In this document: positions 26,573 through 35,430 of the stretch, piece by piece | Layout: each line of letters begins with the position of its first letter | Numbering within the stretch: the stretch's first letter is position 1 | Assembly: GCA_019634925.1 (NCBI GenBank) | Contig: JAHCAL010000002.1 | Coordinates: 1-64,000 of the forward strand | DNA: 64,000 bases | Origin: Pseudomonadales bacterium | GTDB lineage: Bacteria; Pseudomonadota; Gammaproteobacteria; Pseudomonadales; Azotimanducaceae | Direction: 5' to 3' | The notes under the pieces: generated by a model | The model's input: only the letters and a program-made list of their open reading frames with translations | What the model was told of the DNA's origin: nothing | Databases searched by the model: none | Program-made: the position numbers and the translations under genes

Positions 26573-27394
26573 ATGAGCGACCACGGCATCCCCGTTCGCC
26601 GCATGCCCTTCACGGTACCGGACGACGGCGCCTTCCATCCCCTCTACATCGCCGGCCACCCGGTGGCCTCGTACCAGATGACCGGACTCGGGCTCTACGT
26701 CGCACTCCTGGAGCCGTTCATCGTCAAATCCGTCCGGCGCGTGCTCGACTGCGTATCCGATCCTGCGCTCAGGGAAGCCGCCGACCGGTTCTGCCGCCAG
26801 GAGGCCCAGCACTACCAGCAGCACGAACGTTTCAACGCAATGGTGTTCGGCGCCGGCTACCCGGGGCTCCGGGAACGCTACGAGCTCTTGCGCACGGACT
26901 TCGACGGATTCCTCGCCGACCGCGACGACCGGTTCCGGATCGGTTTCGTCGAGGGATTCGAGGCCAATACCAGCCAGGGCGCGCTGCGTCTGCTCGGCTC
27001 CGGCGCCCTTCGGCATCCCAAGACCGACAAGGCGCTCGGCGCCCTGTGGGAGTGGCACATGCTCGAGGAGATCGAACACCGCAACGTGGCGTTCGACCTA
27101 TACCAGCACCTCTTCGGTGGCTGGCTCTACCGCGCCCGCATGTGCTGGGTCGCACAACACCACATGGCCAGGTTCATCGACGACTGCACGGCGATCATGC
27201 TGCCGGTCGACGTCGCCCGGCACGGCCCGGCTTGTGCGTTGACCGCGGGTCAGCGCTTGCAGCGACTGCTCATGCGCATGGTCCCCCGAGTCAAGAGCAT
27301 GCTGCCCCGGTACACACCGCACCGTTACCAGTTGCCCGACAGCGTGACGCAGCTCTCGGCGAAGCTCTCGGCCCAGGCGACGTCCGTTTCGTAA
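26573..27394 (+). CDS. PF10118-type putative metal-dependent hydrolase
   Basis: A 273-residue all-helical protein of the COG3687/PF10118 family. The putative metal-binding signatures are seen twice: RQEAQHYQQHERFN (about residues 65-78) and LEEIEHRNVAFD (about 163-174), a ferritin-like E-x2-H arrangement. The family is annotated as predicted hydrolase, but no reaction is firmly known; a di-iron oxygenase-like role is equally plausible from the motifs. A 142-bp gap with short CAGAC inverted repeats separates it from the P450, so it may have its own expression signal. Confidence 0.85.
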   Translation: MSDHGIPVRRMPFTVPDDGAFHPLYIAGHPVASYQMTGLGLYVALLEPFIVKSVRRVLDCVSDPALREAADRFCRQEAQHYQQHERFNAMVFGAGYPGLRERYELLRTDFDGFLADRDDRFRIGFVEGFEANTSQGALRLLGSGALRHPKTDKALGALWEWHMLEEIEHRNVAFDLYQHLFGGWLYRARMCWVAQHHMARFIDDCTAIMLPVDVARHGPACALTAGQRLQRLLMRMVPRVKSMLPRYTPHRYQLPDSVTQLSAKLSAQATSVS

Positions 27395-27433
27395 CAGCGA
27401 ATCGGCCTGCCACCCCTGATCCAGGAGAATTTC

Positions 27434-27955
27434 GTGGAAGTCGAGCTGCCACAGGTCGATGCGATGCTCGCAATTGCCGAGATCGCGGCGACCTTCGCCG
27501 GGTTCGCAGCGCTCGTCACGCTGTTCGCCCGGCGCCGTGTCGAAGGCTCCGGCGCCCATGATCTGCTGCGCCTGCGCCTGGTCATTACCGCGAGCGTAGT
27601 GGTCGCGATCACGGCACTGATCCCCGTCGCACTGACCGGCTATGGGCTCGGCGAAAGCCTGACGATGCGCCTCGCTGCCGGCATATTCCTGGTGCTCGTC
27701 TATCTTGCGATCGTGTCGTTCATCCGATCGTACCGCCCGGTACGGGGATCGTTTCCGCCGGACCGGCTTGCCGTCGGCGTCGCGGCGGTACTCGAACTCC
27801 TGGTACAGGCCGCCCTCATCCTGATCGTGCTCGACTGCCTGCCCGGTCGCCAGACGAGCCTCTACCTTTCGGCGCTGGTCGCAACCCTCGCGCAAGCCGC
27901 TTTCGTGTTCCTGCGGCTGGTCGAGTCGACTTTTCGCTCGATCGTCTTCCGCTGA
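27434..27955 (+). CDS. Small integral membrane protein of unknown function
   Basis: A 173-residue protein with four or five hydrophobic segments (near residues 12-32, 47-70, 80-97, 117-135 and 145-162). I do not recognise a named family. The start is GTG at 27434 with AGGAG 6 nt upstream. It lies 39 bp after the PF10118 gene and probably ends that mRNA. No charged motif or metal site suggests a function. Confidence 0.75.
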   Translation: MEVELPQVDAMLAIAEIAATFAGFAALVTLFARRRVEGSGAHDLLRLRLVITASVVVAITALIPVALTGYGLGESLTMRLAAGIFLVLVYLAIVSFIRSYRPVRGSFPPDRLAVGVAAVLELLVQAALILIVLDCLPGRQTSLYLSALVATLAQAAFVFLRLVESTFRSIVFR

Positions 27956-28186
27956 GGCTCTGCGCTCGATCGAACTCGCCGTTGTGCCCCAATCCGGTGC
28001 GTGATCCCGTTCACGCCCATCGCCGCGACCTGCCGTTTCGCTGCTGGCAAGCCCGGCAATGGTGACCGCCGTCACGTTACTACATGAATCGGGCAACTAT
28101 GTTTGCCGTGCGCTCGACAGGGACGTGAGAGAGGGGGCGATGGCGGCGCACAGGCTTTACCGCGAATTTCCACTGGGCTGTCGCCG

Positions 28187-29896
28187 ATGAAGCTCCTGCT
28201 GGTCGAGGACGACCGCGGCGACGCACGGTTTCTGCGCGCCTGTCTCACGCGCAGCCAGGGTTCGCCGCCGGACCTGATCCACGAGGTCTGCCTGAATGAC
28301 GCGCTCGCGGTACTCAAGGAACAGAGCTTCGACGTCGTCCTGCTCGACCTGAACCTGCCGGACGCCAGTGGCGAGGCCTGTGTGCGGGCCATCAAGCAGG
28401 TGAACCCGAACGTGCCCATCGTGGTGCTGAGCGGTGACGACAGCGAAGAATACGCCATCGGGATTCTGAACGAAGGCGTACAGGACTACCTGGTGAAGTG
28501 GGACGGAGAGGGCAAGGGCATCCTGCGCGCGATCCGTTACGCCATCGAGCGCAAGCGCACCGAACTGCGGCTCAATCATCTCGCCACCTACGACTCGCTC
28601 ACCCAGATCCCGAACCGGCACTATTTCGTCGGCTATCTCGAGAAAGCCGTAAGCCGGGCCCGGCGACACGGCGCGATGCTGGGGCTGGTCTTTCTCGACC
28701 TCGACCGCTTCAAGGGCGTCAACGACACGCTCGGCCACCACTTCGGCGACAAGCTGCTGATCGCCGCCTCTGAACGCATCCGCAAGGCCGTACGCAACGG
28801 CGACGTGGTCGCACGCATGGGCGGTGACGAGTTCGCCGTGCTGCTCGAGCAGGTACCGGACATCCACGCGGCGGAGGCCGTGGCGCGCAAGCTCACCCAC
28901 GTCCTGTCGGAACCCTATCTGCTCGACGGGCATCAGGTGAACACGTCGGTCAGCATCGGCGTGACCATCTTCCCGAACGATCGCGGCGATCCGGACACCC
29001 TGATCAAGAACGCCGACATCGCCATGTACCAGGCAAAGAATTCGGGTCGAAACGGCTTCAAGTTCTTCACCGAGAGCATGCACCGCGAGATCGTGCATCA
29101 GCACGCGATGGCACAGGACATGCGCCGCGCGCTCGACGACGGGGAGTTCTTTCTGCTCTATCAGCCGCAGTTCCGCCTCGACGGGGGGGGCATGTGCGGC
29201 GCGGAAGCGCTGATCCGCTGGCAGCGTCGTGACGGCCGAATGATGATGCCGAACGATTTCATCGGCATCGCCGAAGAGCTCGGCCAGATCATCCCGCTCG
29301 GTCGCTGGGTCGCCCAGACGGCGTTCCTGCAGAGCGTGGCGTGGCAGCAGGCCGGTTATCGGCCGGGACGGGTCGCCATCAACGTCTCGCCCCGGCAGAT
29401 CCTGCACGTCACGTTCTGCGAGGAACTCGAACAGCTCATCAACAGGTATCGCATCGACCCGCAACTGATCGAGATCGAAGTCACCGAGAGCTGCCTGGTC
29501 CAGGACGTGCGCACGGCGCAGCGCGCACTCGACAATCTGAAGCACCTCGGATTCACGCTCGCCATCGACGACTTCGGCACGGGTCATTCCTGCCTCGACT
29601 ACCTGCGCCGCTACCCCATCGATACGCTGAAGCTTGACCGCTCCTTCGTCCGCGACATTGGTGTCAACCGCCATGGGCCCGCCATTTGCCGCGCGATCCT
29701 GTCGATGGCGGAAAGTCTCGACATGGACACGGTGGCCGAAGGCATCGAAACGGAAGAACAGCTCGCATTCCTGTTGGAGCACGGCTGCCGGCGTGGCCAG
29801 GGGTACTACTTCAGCCGCCCGGTGTCCGCGGCGGACATTGCCGCGCGGCTGGAACTGGAGCTCGCAGCGACAGAACAGGAGATCAAGCATGGCTAA
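28187..29896 (+). CDS. REC-GGDEF-EAL cyclic-di-GMP regulator
   Basis: A 569-residue response regulator with receiver (phospho-acceptor Asp54 in VVLLDLNLPD), GGDEF and EAL domains. The cyclase half has an intact GGDEF (about 212-216) with an RxxD inhibitory site five residues before it. The EAL half keeps EAL (about 338-340), NVSPRQ, EVTES, DDFGTG, the KLDRSF lysine, VAEGIE and GQGYYF, so both making and breaking of c-di-GMP look possible. The ATG at 28187 begins the REC domain. It overlaps the next gene, a histidine kinase, by 8 bp, so that kinase is the likely phosphodonor. Confidence 0.95.
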   Translation: MKLLLVEDDRGDARFLRACLTRSQGSPPDLIHEVCLNDALAVLKEQSFDVVLLDLNLPDASGEACVRAIKQVNPNVPIVVLSGDDSEEYAIGILNEGVQDYLVKWDGEGKGILRAIRYAIERKRTELRLNHLATYDSLTQIPNRHYFVGYLEKAVSRARRHGAMLGLVFLDLDRFKGVNDTLGHHFGDKLLIAASERIRKAVRNGDVVARMGGDEFAVLLEQVPDIHAAEAVARKLTHVLSEPYLLDGHQVNTSVSIGVTIFPNDRGDPDTLIKNADIAMYQAKNSGRNGFKFFTESMHREIVHQHAMAQDMRRALDDGEFFLLYQPQFRLDGGGMCGAEALIRWQRRDGRMMMPNDFIGIAEELGQIIPLGRWVAQTAFLQSVAWQQAGYRPGRVAINVSPRQILHVTFCEELEQLINRYRIDPQLIEIEVTESCLVQDVRTAQRALDNLKHLGFTLAIDDFGTGHSCLDYLRRYPIDTLKLDRSFVRDIGVNRHGPAICRAILSMAESLDMDTVAEGIETEEQLAFLLEHGCRRGQGYYFSRPVSAADIAARLELELAATEQEIKHG

Positions 29897-31025
29897 CATC
29901 CCGGCCCAGGAGCTGCGCGTCATCGCCGACGCAATCCCGTATCCGGTCATCTACATCCTTGCCGACGGTTCCGTCGGCTTCACCAATCGCACGTTCCGGC
30001 GCGCCATGGGCGTGTCGCTGGAGCAGGCCGAGGGCAGCTCCGCCGAGGACGTGATGACGGCGGAAGAGAACGACAACGGCCGCGCGTCGTTTCTCGCGTG
30101 CCTGACCGAGGGACGCCGGGTAACCCGGGAGGGATTCGCGGCGGCACCGAGCGGGCCTGCGCGATATTGCCGCTACGTGTACGAACCGGTGCGCAATGGG
30201 AACGGCGAGGTCGAAGGTGTCTGCGTGACCGTGGTGGATCTCACCCACATCCGCAAGGCCGAGGAGGCACTGCGCGACAGCCACCGGGAACTGGAAAGGT
30301 CGAACCGCGATCTCGAGCAGTTCGCCTACGTCGCATCCCACGATCTCAAGGCCCCGCTGCGTTCGATCGAGGTTCTGGCCGGCTGGCTGAGCGAGGACCT
30401 GGCCGGCTACGCCGACGGCGACGTACAGGAAAACCTGGCGCTACTGAAGGCGCGGACGTCCCGGCTCAATCGGCTGCTCGACGATCTGCTCACCTACTCC
30501 CGAGCGGGGCGTCGGGTGGGCGAAGTGCGCGAGGTGGACGTCGGCGAACTGGTCGGCAGCATCTGGTCGATGATTGCGCCGCCGGGCTTCGAGCTCGCTG
30601 TTCCCGGTCCGCTGCCGGTCGTCACCACGTTCCCGGCGCCGCTCGAACAGATCTTCCGCAATCTCATGGGGAACGCCATCAAGCACCATCCCGGACCCGG
30701 GGGCCGGATCACGGTCACGGCCGAGAAGCGCGACGACCACTACGTATTCGCGGTGGGCGATGACGGCGGCGGAATCCCGGAGGAGTACCGAGAGCGAGTC
30801 TATCAGATGTTCCAGACGCTGCAGCCGCGCGACGAGGTCGAGGGCAGCGGCATGGGGCTCGCCATCGTGAGCCGGCTCGTCGAGTGGCAGCAGGGTCGGA
30901 TCTGGCATGAGCCCGCGCAGCCCAACGGGACGGTATTCAGGTTCGAATGGAAGGCGCTCGGCGAAGCCACCGCAGATCGCCTCATGAAGGCGGCAGGTGA
31001 ACAGAACCAGGTACGCGCAGCATGA
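29889..31025 (+). CDS. PAS-domain sensor histidine kinase (phytochrome-kinase type)
   Basis: A 378-residue soluble kinase: PAS domain (about 8-125), a coiled linker, H-box with His151 in ASHDLKAPLRSI, N-box FRNLMGNAIKHH, then DDGGGI and GSGMGLAIV nucleotide motifs. The H-box style is that of kinases that follow bacteriophytochromes, but there is no GAF/PHY photosensor, only PAS. No membrane segment. It overlaps the upstream REC-GGDEF-EAL gene by 8 bp and the downstream REC gene by 4 bp, so the three form one tightly coupled relay. The PAS ligand is unknown. Confidence 0.93.
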   Translation: MANIPAQELRVIADAIPYPVIYILADGSVGFTNRTFRRAMGVSLEQAEGSSAEDVMTAEENDNGRASFLACLTEGRRVTREGFAAAPSGPARYCRYVYEPVRNGNGEVEGVCVTVVDLTHIRKAEEALRDSHRELERSNRDLEQFAYVASHDLKAPLRSIEVLAGWLSEDLAGYADGDVQENLALLKARTSRLNRLLDDLLTYSRAGRRVGEVREVDVGELVGSIWSMIAPPGFELAVPGPLPVVTTFPAPLEQIFRNLMGNAIKHHPGPGGRITVTAEKRDDHYVFAVGDDGGGIPEEYRERVYQMFQTLQPRDEVEGSGMGLAIVSRLVEWQQGRIWHEPAQPNGTVFRFEWKALGEATADRLMKAAGEQNQVRAA

Positions 31026-31450
31026 ACGGAGCACCCGTGAATATCCTACTCGTGGAAGACGACAGCATCGACTTCAAGGCGTTCGTGCGCGCCATGGAGA
31101 AACTGAAGATCGGCAACCCGGTCGTGCACGCCCGGGACGGCGTGGAGGGTCTCGAGAAACTACGCGCGATGCCGCGGCCGAACCTGGTGATCCTCGACAT
31201 CAACATGCCGCGCATGAACGGCCTCGAGATGCTGCGCAAGATTCGCGAGGACGCCCGACTGCGCGACACGATCGTCTTCGTGCTCACCACCTCGAACGAC
31301 GACGAGGACAAGTTCGAGGCCTACAACCTGAACGTCGCCGGCTACATGCTGAAGTCCGACATGGGCAACAGCTTCGTGCGGGCGGTATCGCTGGTGGACA
31401 ACTACTGGAAGGTGGTGGAGTTTCCGCAGGCGCATGCTGCGCGTGCCTAG
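31022..31450 (+). CDS. Single-domain response regulator (Rcp1-like)
   Basis: A 142-residue stand-alone receiver domain: acidic pair in LLVEDD (residues 9-14), phospho-acceptor Asp59 in LVILDINMPRMNG, a Thr/Ser in VLTTS (88-91) and Lys111. It has no output domain. This form, with the NILLVEDDSIDFKAFVRA start, is typical of Rcp1-type partners of phytochrome kinases. It begins within the kinase stop (ATGA, 31022-31025). It may act as a phosphate sink or carry the signal to a third protein. Confidence 0.93.
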   Translation: MNGAPVNILLVEDDSIDFKAFVRAMEKLKIGNPVVHARDGVEGLEKLRAMPRPNLVILDINMPRMNGLEMLRKIREDARLRDTIVFVLTTSNDDEDKFEAYNLNVAGYMLKSDMGNSFVRAVSLVDNYWKVVEFPQAHAARA

Positions 31451-31482
31451 CATCTGACTGGGCACTCGAATCCATCTTCACG

Positions 31483-31502
31483 CATGACCACACTAGGTCA
31501 TG
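31483..31502. terminator. Short hairpin at the convergent gene ends
   Basis: CATGACC-ACACTA-GGTCATG, perfect 7-bp arms with a 6-nt loop, spans the stop codon of the LysR gene and lies 33 bp after the REC gene. No T-tract follows on either strand, so a terminator role is only possible. Confidence 0.25.
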
Positions 31503-32386
31503 GCGCAGACGTCTCGAACGCAACCACGAAGCCAGCGATGCGCCGGATCTCCATCCAGCCGCGGATGCCAGAGCAAGGATACGGTGAACTCAGGGATCGG
31601 TAGCGGCAACACGAAGCTGTACATGCCGGCGAACAGGCTTCCGGTATGCCGCTCATGAACGGTCGCAACCAGATCCGAGCTTCTTGCCAGCGCCAGCGCA
31701 GCGGAGAAACCACCAACGACAGTGGCAATCTCGCGCTTCAGCCCAAGTGCGGCCAGGGCATCGTCGACATGGCTCGTTTCGTTGTCTCTACGGGAAACGT
31801 GCACATGGGCAGCCGCGGCATAGCGGGTCAGGGTGACTCTACCCTTGCTCAGCCGATGTCCAGCCCTCACCACGCCGACGAAACGGTCTCGAAACAGCGC
31901 CTGCGCACGTACCTCCGGACCGATGGCCCCATCGATTACGCCCGTTTCCAGATCGACGGATCCATCCCGCAGCGGCCCACTCGTCTTGTCGAGCTTGTGC
32001 AGGAAGTGGAGACGAACACCCGGTGCTTCCTTCGCGATACGGGCCAGGAGTTTCGCACCGAAATTCTCGACAAACCCTTCGCTTGCGCGAACCGTGAACG
32101 TTCGGTCCAGCTCACCCAGGTCGAGCGTGTCCGCGGGGCGCAGTGCAGCTTCGGCCGCATGAACCAGCTGACTGACGGAATCGCGCAGCGCCATCGCCCT
32201 GGGCGACACGACCATGCCGCGCCCTGCGCGCACCAGCAGCGGATCACCGGTCACCTTTCGAAGCCGTGCGAGTGAACGGCTCATTGCCGACGGGCTGAGC
32301 CGCAGCCGCCGCGCAGCACGCGCAACGCTGCCCTCGGCCAGCAGGACATCCAGCGTGTAGAGCAGATTGAGATCCGGTCTGGCCAC
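31493..32386 (-). CDS. LysR-family transcriptional regulator
   Basis: A 297-residue LysR protein: N-terminal winged HTH (about residues 4-62, with GSVARAARRLRLSPSAMSRSLARLR) and a C-terminal effector-binding domain of the periplasmic-binding type. The start is GTG at 32386 with GGGAGAGG upstream. It diverges from the cupin-MFS pair, the classical LysR arrangement, and probably activates that pair in response to a small molecule. A TATATA box lies just upstream on the minus strand. Confidence 0.92.
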   Translation of the reverse strand: MARPDLNLLYTLDVLLAEGSVARAARRLRLSPSAMSRSLARLRKVTGDPLLVRAGRGMVVSPRAMALRDSVSQLVHAAEAALRPADTLDLGELDRTFTVRASEGFVENFGAKLLARIAKEAPGVRLHFLHKLDKTSGPLRDGSVDLETGVIDGAIGPEVRAQALFRDRFVGVVRAGHRLSKGRVTLTRYAAAAHVHVSRRDNETSHVDDALAALGLKREIATVVGGFSAALALARSSDLVATVHERHTGSLFAGMYSFVLPLPIPEFTVSLLWHPRLDGDPAHRWLRGCVRDVCAMT

Positions 32387-32427
32387 GGCGCCTCTCCCGC
32401 TACGGGTTGCCTATATAGAGCGTCACA

Positions 32428-32444
32428 TGCACTTTTCGAATGCA
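32428..32444. promoter_or_regulatory. Candidate LysR-binding box
   Basis: TGCA-N9-TGCA with a central TTCGAA sits between the divergent LysR and cupin genes. It has the T-N11-A geometry and dyad character of LysR sites. Inference from one site. Confidence 0.35.
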
Positions 32445-32537
32445 AATCATGCGCCTTCCGCCATGTCATCTCAATCACTACCGTGATGACCGGGAGCCTG
32501 GACGATTCGCGTGCAGGCACGCATCGGAGTCGGAAAC

Positions 32538-33083
32538 ATGGGTCGCAACACGCTTGAAACATCCATCGAGGGAATCCGCGCGGCATGGGGACCGCTCAGT
32601 ACCGAGGTAATCGCCGCCTGTCGGCGGCACCTGGAGAGTCTGCTCGACGCCTCTCCAACCGAGGACTGGTTGTCCGCGCTGCACGAGGACCAGCCATCCA
32701 GCAAGGAAATGTACCGGGACCAGGAACACGGATTTTTGCTCCTAGCACACTCGGAACACGCGGGTCTGTATCGGCCTCCGCACGATCACGGCAGGGGTTG
32801 GGTCATGTACGCCGTGCAGCGAGGTGAAATCGAGATGGGGTCCTATGCCCGAATCGAGGATGGCAATGGCGGTGTGAAGCTCGTCAAACGAAACGCCCCG
32901 CTCGTGCGCGCTGGCCAGGTCCAGGTCTATCTGCCCGGGGATATTCACGATACCCGGTGCCTGCGCGGGCCAGCGCTCCTGTACCGCCTCACTGACCGGG
33001 ACCTGAAGAAGGAGGATAGCGAAGCGCACCGTATGACCCGGTATGTGGCGCGTGGTGACATCTGGACCGCAGATGCATCATGA
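32538..33083 (+). CDS. Cupin-fold protein, cysteine-dioxygenase-like metal site
   Basis: A 181-residue protein with a metal-site motif PPHDHGRGWVMYAVQRGEIEMG and a second PGDIHDTR motif, the His pattern of cupins such as cysteine dioxygenase-like thiol dioxygenases. It probably binds iron and oxidises a small substrate, but I cannot name it. The ATG at 32538 has GGAG 8 nt upstream; a GTG at 32511 is the alternative. Its stop overlaps the MFS start (ATGA, 33080-33083), so enzyme and transporter are coupled, and the divergent LysR is the likely regulator. Confidence 0.8.
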   Translation: MGRNTLETSIEGIRAAWGPLSTEVIAACRRHLESLLDASPTEDWLSALHEDQPSSKEMYRDQEHGFLLLAHSEHAGLYRPPHDHGRGWVMYAVQRGEIEMGSYARIEDGNGGVKLVKRNAPLVRAGQVQVYLPGDIHDTRCLRGPALLYRLTDRDLKKEDSEAHRMTRYVARGDIWTADAS

Positions 33084-34456
33084 ACCTACAACGTGATGCG
33101 GCAGGTTCGAACCGGCTGACGCCGCGGCATGCGCCCGCCATCGCTTCAGTACTGGCGGCCATGGTGCTCGTGGTGCTGGATGCCGCCATCGTCCACGTAG
33201 CATTGCCTTCCGTCGCGCAATCGCTCCAGGTCACGCCGGCAATGTCCATCTGGGTCATTACCGCCTACCAATCAGCCCTCGTGATGGCATTGCTGCCATG
33301 TGCCGCGCTCGGCGAGAGCTTCGGCTACCGGAAGGTCTTCACGATCGGTGTGACGGTGTTCGTGGGCGCATCCGTGCTGTGCGCACTGTCGCCGTCGCTG
33401 CGGTGGCTGGTCGCGGCGCGCTTTCTACAGGGGTTGGGGGGAGCCGCCGTAATGGCGCTCGGGGTCGCGCTGCTGCGTACCGTGGTTCCCGATCGACGTC
33501 TCGACGCCGCCATAGGCTGGAACGCTCTCGCTGTCGCGCTTTCGTCCGCGGCAGGTCCGGCGATAGGCGCGGCGATTCTGTCAGGGGCCAGCTGGCCCTG
33601 GCTGTTCGCCATCAACCTTCCCCTGGGCATGTTTGTACTGCTCGCCAGTCGCGCGCTGCCGGACACCGCCGGCACAGCACGCCCGCTGGACCCGATCAGT
33701 GTCGCGCTCAATGCAGGTACATTTGCGGCCTTTGTCGTTGGCGCAACGCAGCTGATTGCGCAACCTGGGCTCGCTGTAGCGCTGATCATAGCGGCGGTAA
33801 CCGCGCTGACGACTCTGATTCGAAGGGAGAGACCGAAGGAAGCACCTCTGATCCCGCTCGACCTGCTGGGCACCGACGCGTTCCGCATCTCCGTGGCTGC
33901 ATCGATCCTGTGTTTTTCGGGTGTGGCCACCGGCATGGTGGCGTTGACGTTCCACCTGCAGCATGGGCTGGGCCAGAACGTCTGGATGACGGGACTCTAT
34001 ATGACGCCCTGGCCGGTGGCCGTGGCTGCCGCTGCTCCGCTCGCGGGACACCTCGCGCGCCAGGTATCAACCGCCTGGCTCTGCGCGGCGGGCGGCATCT
34101 GCCTGGCCATCGGTCTGGCCACTGCCGCGATCTGGCCGGTGCAGGCAAGCCTGCTGCCGCTCGCGCTGCTCACCATGCTGTGCGGGCTAGGATTCGGCTT
34201 CTTCCAGGTGCCCAACAACCAGAACATGTTCCTCTCGGCACCCCGCGAGCGAAGCGGCGCAGCAGGCGGCATGCAGGGCACCGCGCGGCTGACTGGCCAA
34301 ACGGCTGGCGCGATTGTCATGACCCTGCTCTTCACTATCGTGCCTGTCCACGCAGCGCCCCGCATCGGCCTCGGTATCGCGGCTGGGCTCGCGTTGGCAG
34401 CGGGTCTCGTGAGCGTGCTGCGCGCCCCCGGCTTGAGGCCGCGCCCGCTGCCATGA
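33080..34456 (+). CDS. MFS transporter, DHA2/EmrB-like drug or metabolite exporter
   Basis: A 458-residue membrane protein with about 14 hydrophobic segments. Motifs include LDAAIVHVALPSVA in TM1 (motif D1-like for 14-TM exporters), a G-x-x-x-G-Y-R-K loop (GESFGYRKV, motif A) and SSAAGPAIGAAI (motif C, antiporter signature). It would export a compound by proton antiport in the inner membrane. Translational coupling to the cupin suggests that it exports the substrate or product of that enzyme. Confidence 0.92.
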   Translation: MNLQRDAAGSNRLTPRHAPAIASVLAAMVLVVLDAAIVHVALPSVAQSLQVTPAMSIWVITAYQSALVMALLPCAALGESFGYRKVFTIGVTVFVGASVLCALSPSLRWLVAARFLQGLGGAAVMALGVALLRTVVPDRRLDAAIGWNALAVALSSAAGPAIGAAILSGASWPWLFAINLPLGMFVLLASRALPDTAGTARPLDPISVALNAGTFAAFVVGATQLIAQPGLAVALIIAAVTALTTLIRRERPKEAPLIPLDLLGTDAFRISVAASILCFSGVATGMVALTFHLQHGLGQNVWMTGLYMTPWPVAVAAAAPLAGHLARQVSTAWLCAAGGICLAIGLATAAIWPVQASLLPLALLTMLCGLGFGFFQVPNNQNMFLSAPRERSGAAGGMQGTARLTGQTAGAIVMTLLFTIVPVHAAPRIGLGIAAGLALAAGLVSVLRAPGLRPRPLP

Positions 34457-34555
34457 AGCCCGCCTCGCGCCTACAATGGGATCGACGAACTCGACCGCAG
34501 ATACAAGGACGCCCAGCTGGGCAGCCGGCGGCACTCGTGCACGAGGAGGATGGCA

Positions 34556-35422
34556 ATGAACAACCTGAAAAGACGTGTCGCTTTCGTGACCGGCGCGGCG
34601 AGCGGGATCGGGCTCGGCATGACACGCGCATTCCTCGGTGCAGGCATGCGGGTGATGCTCGCCGACATCGAACGGCAGGCTCTCGATCGTGCCACTGTGG
34701 CTCTGCGCACGGAGCTGCCGCCGGATCGCGCCGACGACATCGCGGCGGTGGTGGTCGATGTCGCCGAGCGCCAGTCCGTGTTCGCGGCAGCGGAAGCAAC
34801 CCTGGCTGCGTTCGGCAAAGTACACGTCGTCTGCAACAACGCCGGGGTCACCAGCGGCGGCCTGATCGAGGAGACGACCGAGGGCGACTGGCACTGGGTG
34901 GTCGGCGTGAACTTCCTCGGCGTCGTGCACGGCTGCCAGGCGTTCATCCCCCACATCAAGCGCCAGGGCGAAGGCGGACACGTGGTGAATACCGCGTCCA
35001 TGGCCGGCGTGCTCGGCGCGATGCCCGCCTGGGCTCCGTACAACTCGACCAAATTCGCCGTGGTGGGCCTGACCGAGGTCATCCGCCAGGAGGGCCGTGA
35101 AGGCGGTTACGGCGCCTCGGTGCTGTGTCCCGGCGGGGTCGCCACCAATATCTATCGTGCGCCCCGAAACCGTTCCGAACGCTATGGCCCGCAACGCTCC
35201 ACCGTGGCGCGCGATGTCACTGCCGAGGACATCGGCAAGGGACTCGATCCCGACGTGGTCGGCCGGCTCGTGCTGGAGGCGATCCTGGCCGATCGGTTGT
35301 TCGTCTTCACCGATCCGCGCATGCGCGGCCGGGTCGAGCGCCGGCATGCAAAGATGCTGGCGGACTTCGATTGGGCAGCCCGGTCCGATGCGCTCACCCG
35401 CGCGGGCGCGCCCGGCACCTGA
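34556..35422 (+). CDS. SDR-family oxidoreductase
   Basis: A 288-residue classical SDR: TGAASGIG (about 12-19), NNAG, Ser in NTASMAG, Tyr and Lys in YNSTK, and a C-terminal part ending in MLADFDWAARSDAL. An ATG at 34550 is also in frame, but GAGGAGG at 34543-34549 is spaced correctly (6 nt) for the ATG at 34556. It lies 99 bp after the MFS gene and is convergent with the CoA-transferase, so it could be a separate unit. Substrate unknown. Confidence 0.9.
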   Translation: MNNLKRRVAFVTGAASGIGLGMTRAFLGAGMRVMLADIERQALDRATVALRTELPPDRADDIAAVVVDVAERQSVFAAAEATLAAFGKVHVVCNNAGVTSGGLIEETTEGDWHWVVGVNFLGVVHGCQAFIPHIKRQGEGGHVVNTASMAGVLGAMPAWAPYNSTKFAVVGLTEVIRQEGREGGYGASVLCPGGVATNIYRAPRNRSERYGPQRSTVARDVTAEDIGKGLDPDVVGRLVLEAILADRLFVFTDPRMRGRVERRHAKMLADFDWAARSDALTRAGAPGT

Positions 35423-35430
35423 GTCGCGCT

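Noticed and set aside
28157..29950. A 597-codon minus-strand open frame
   Set aside because: Antisense to the intact REC-GGDEF-EAL gene; no recognisable motif.
33298..35100. A 600-codon plus-strand open frame
   Set aside because: Alternative frame across the MFS and SDR genes; Arg/Gly/Ala-rich without motifs.
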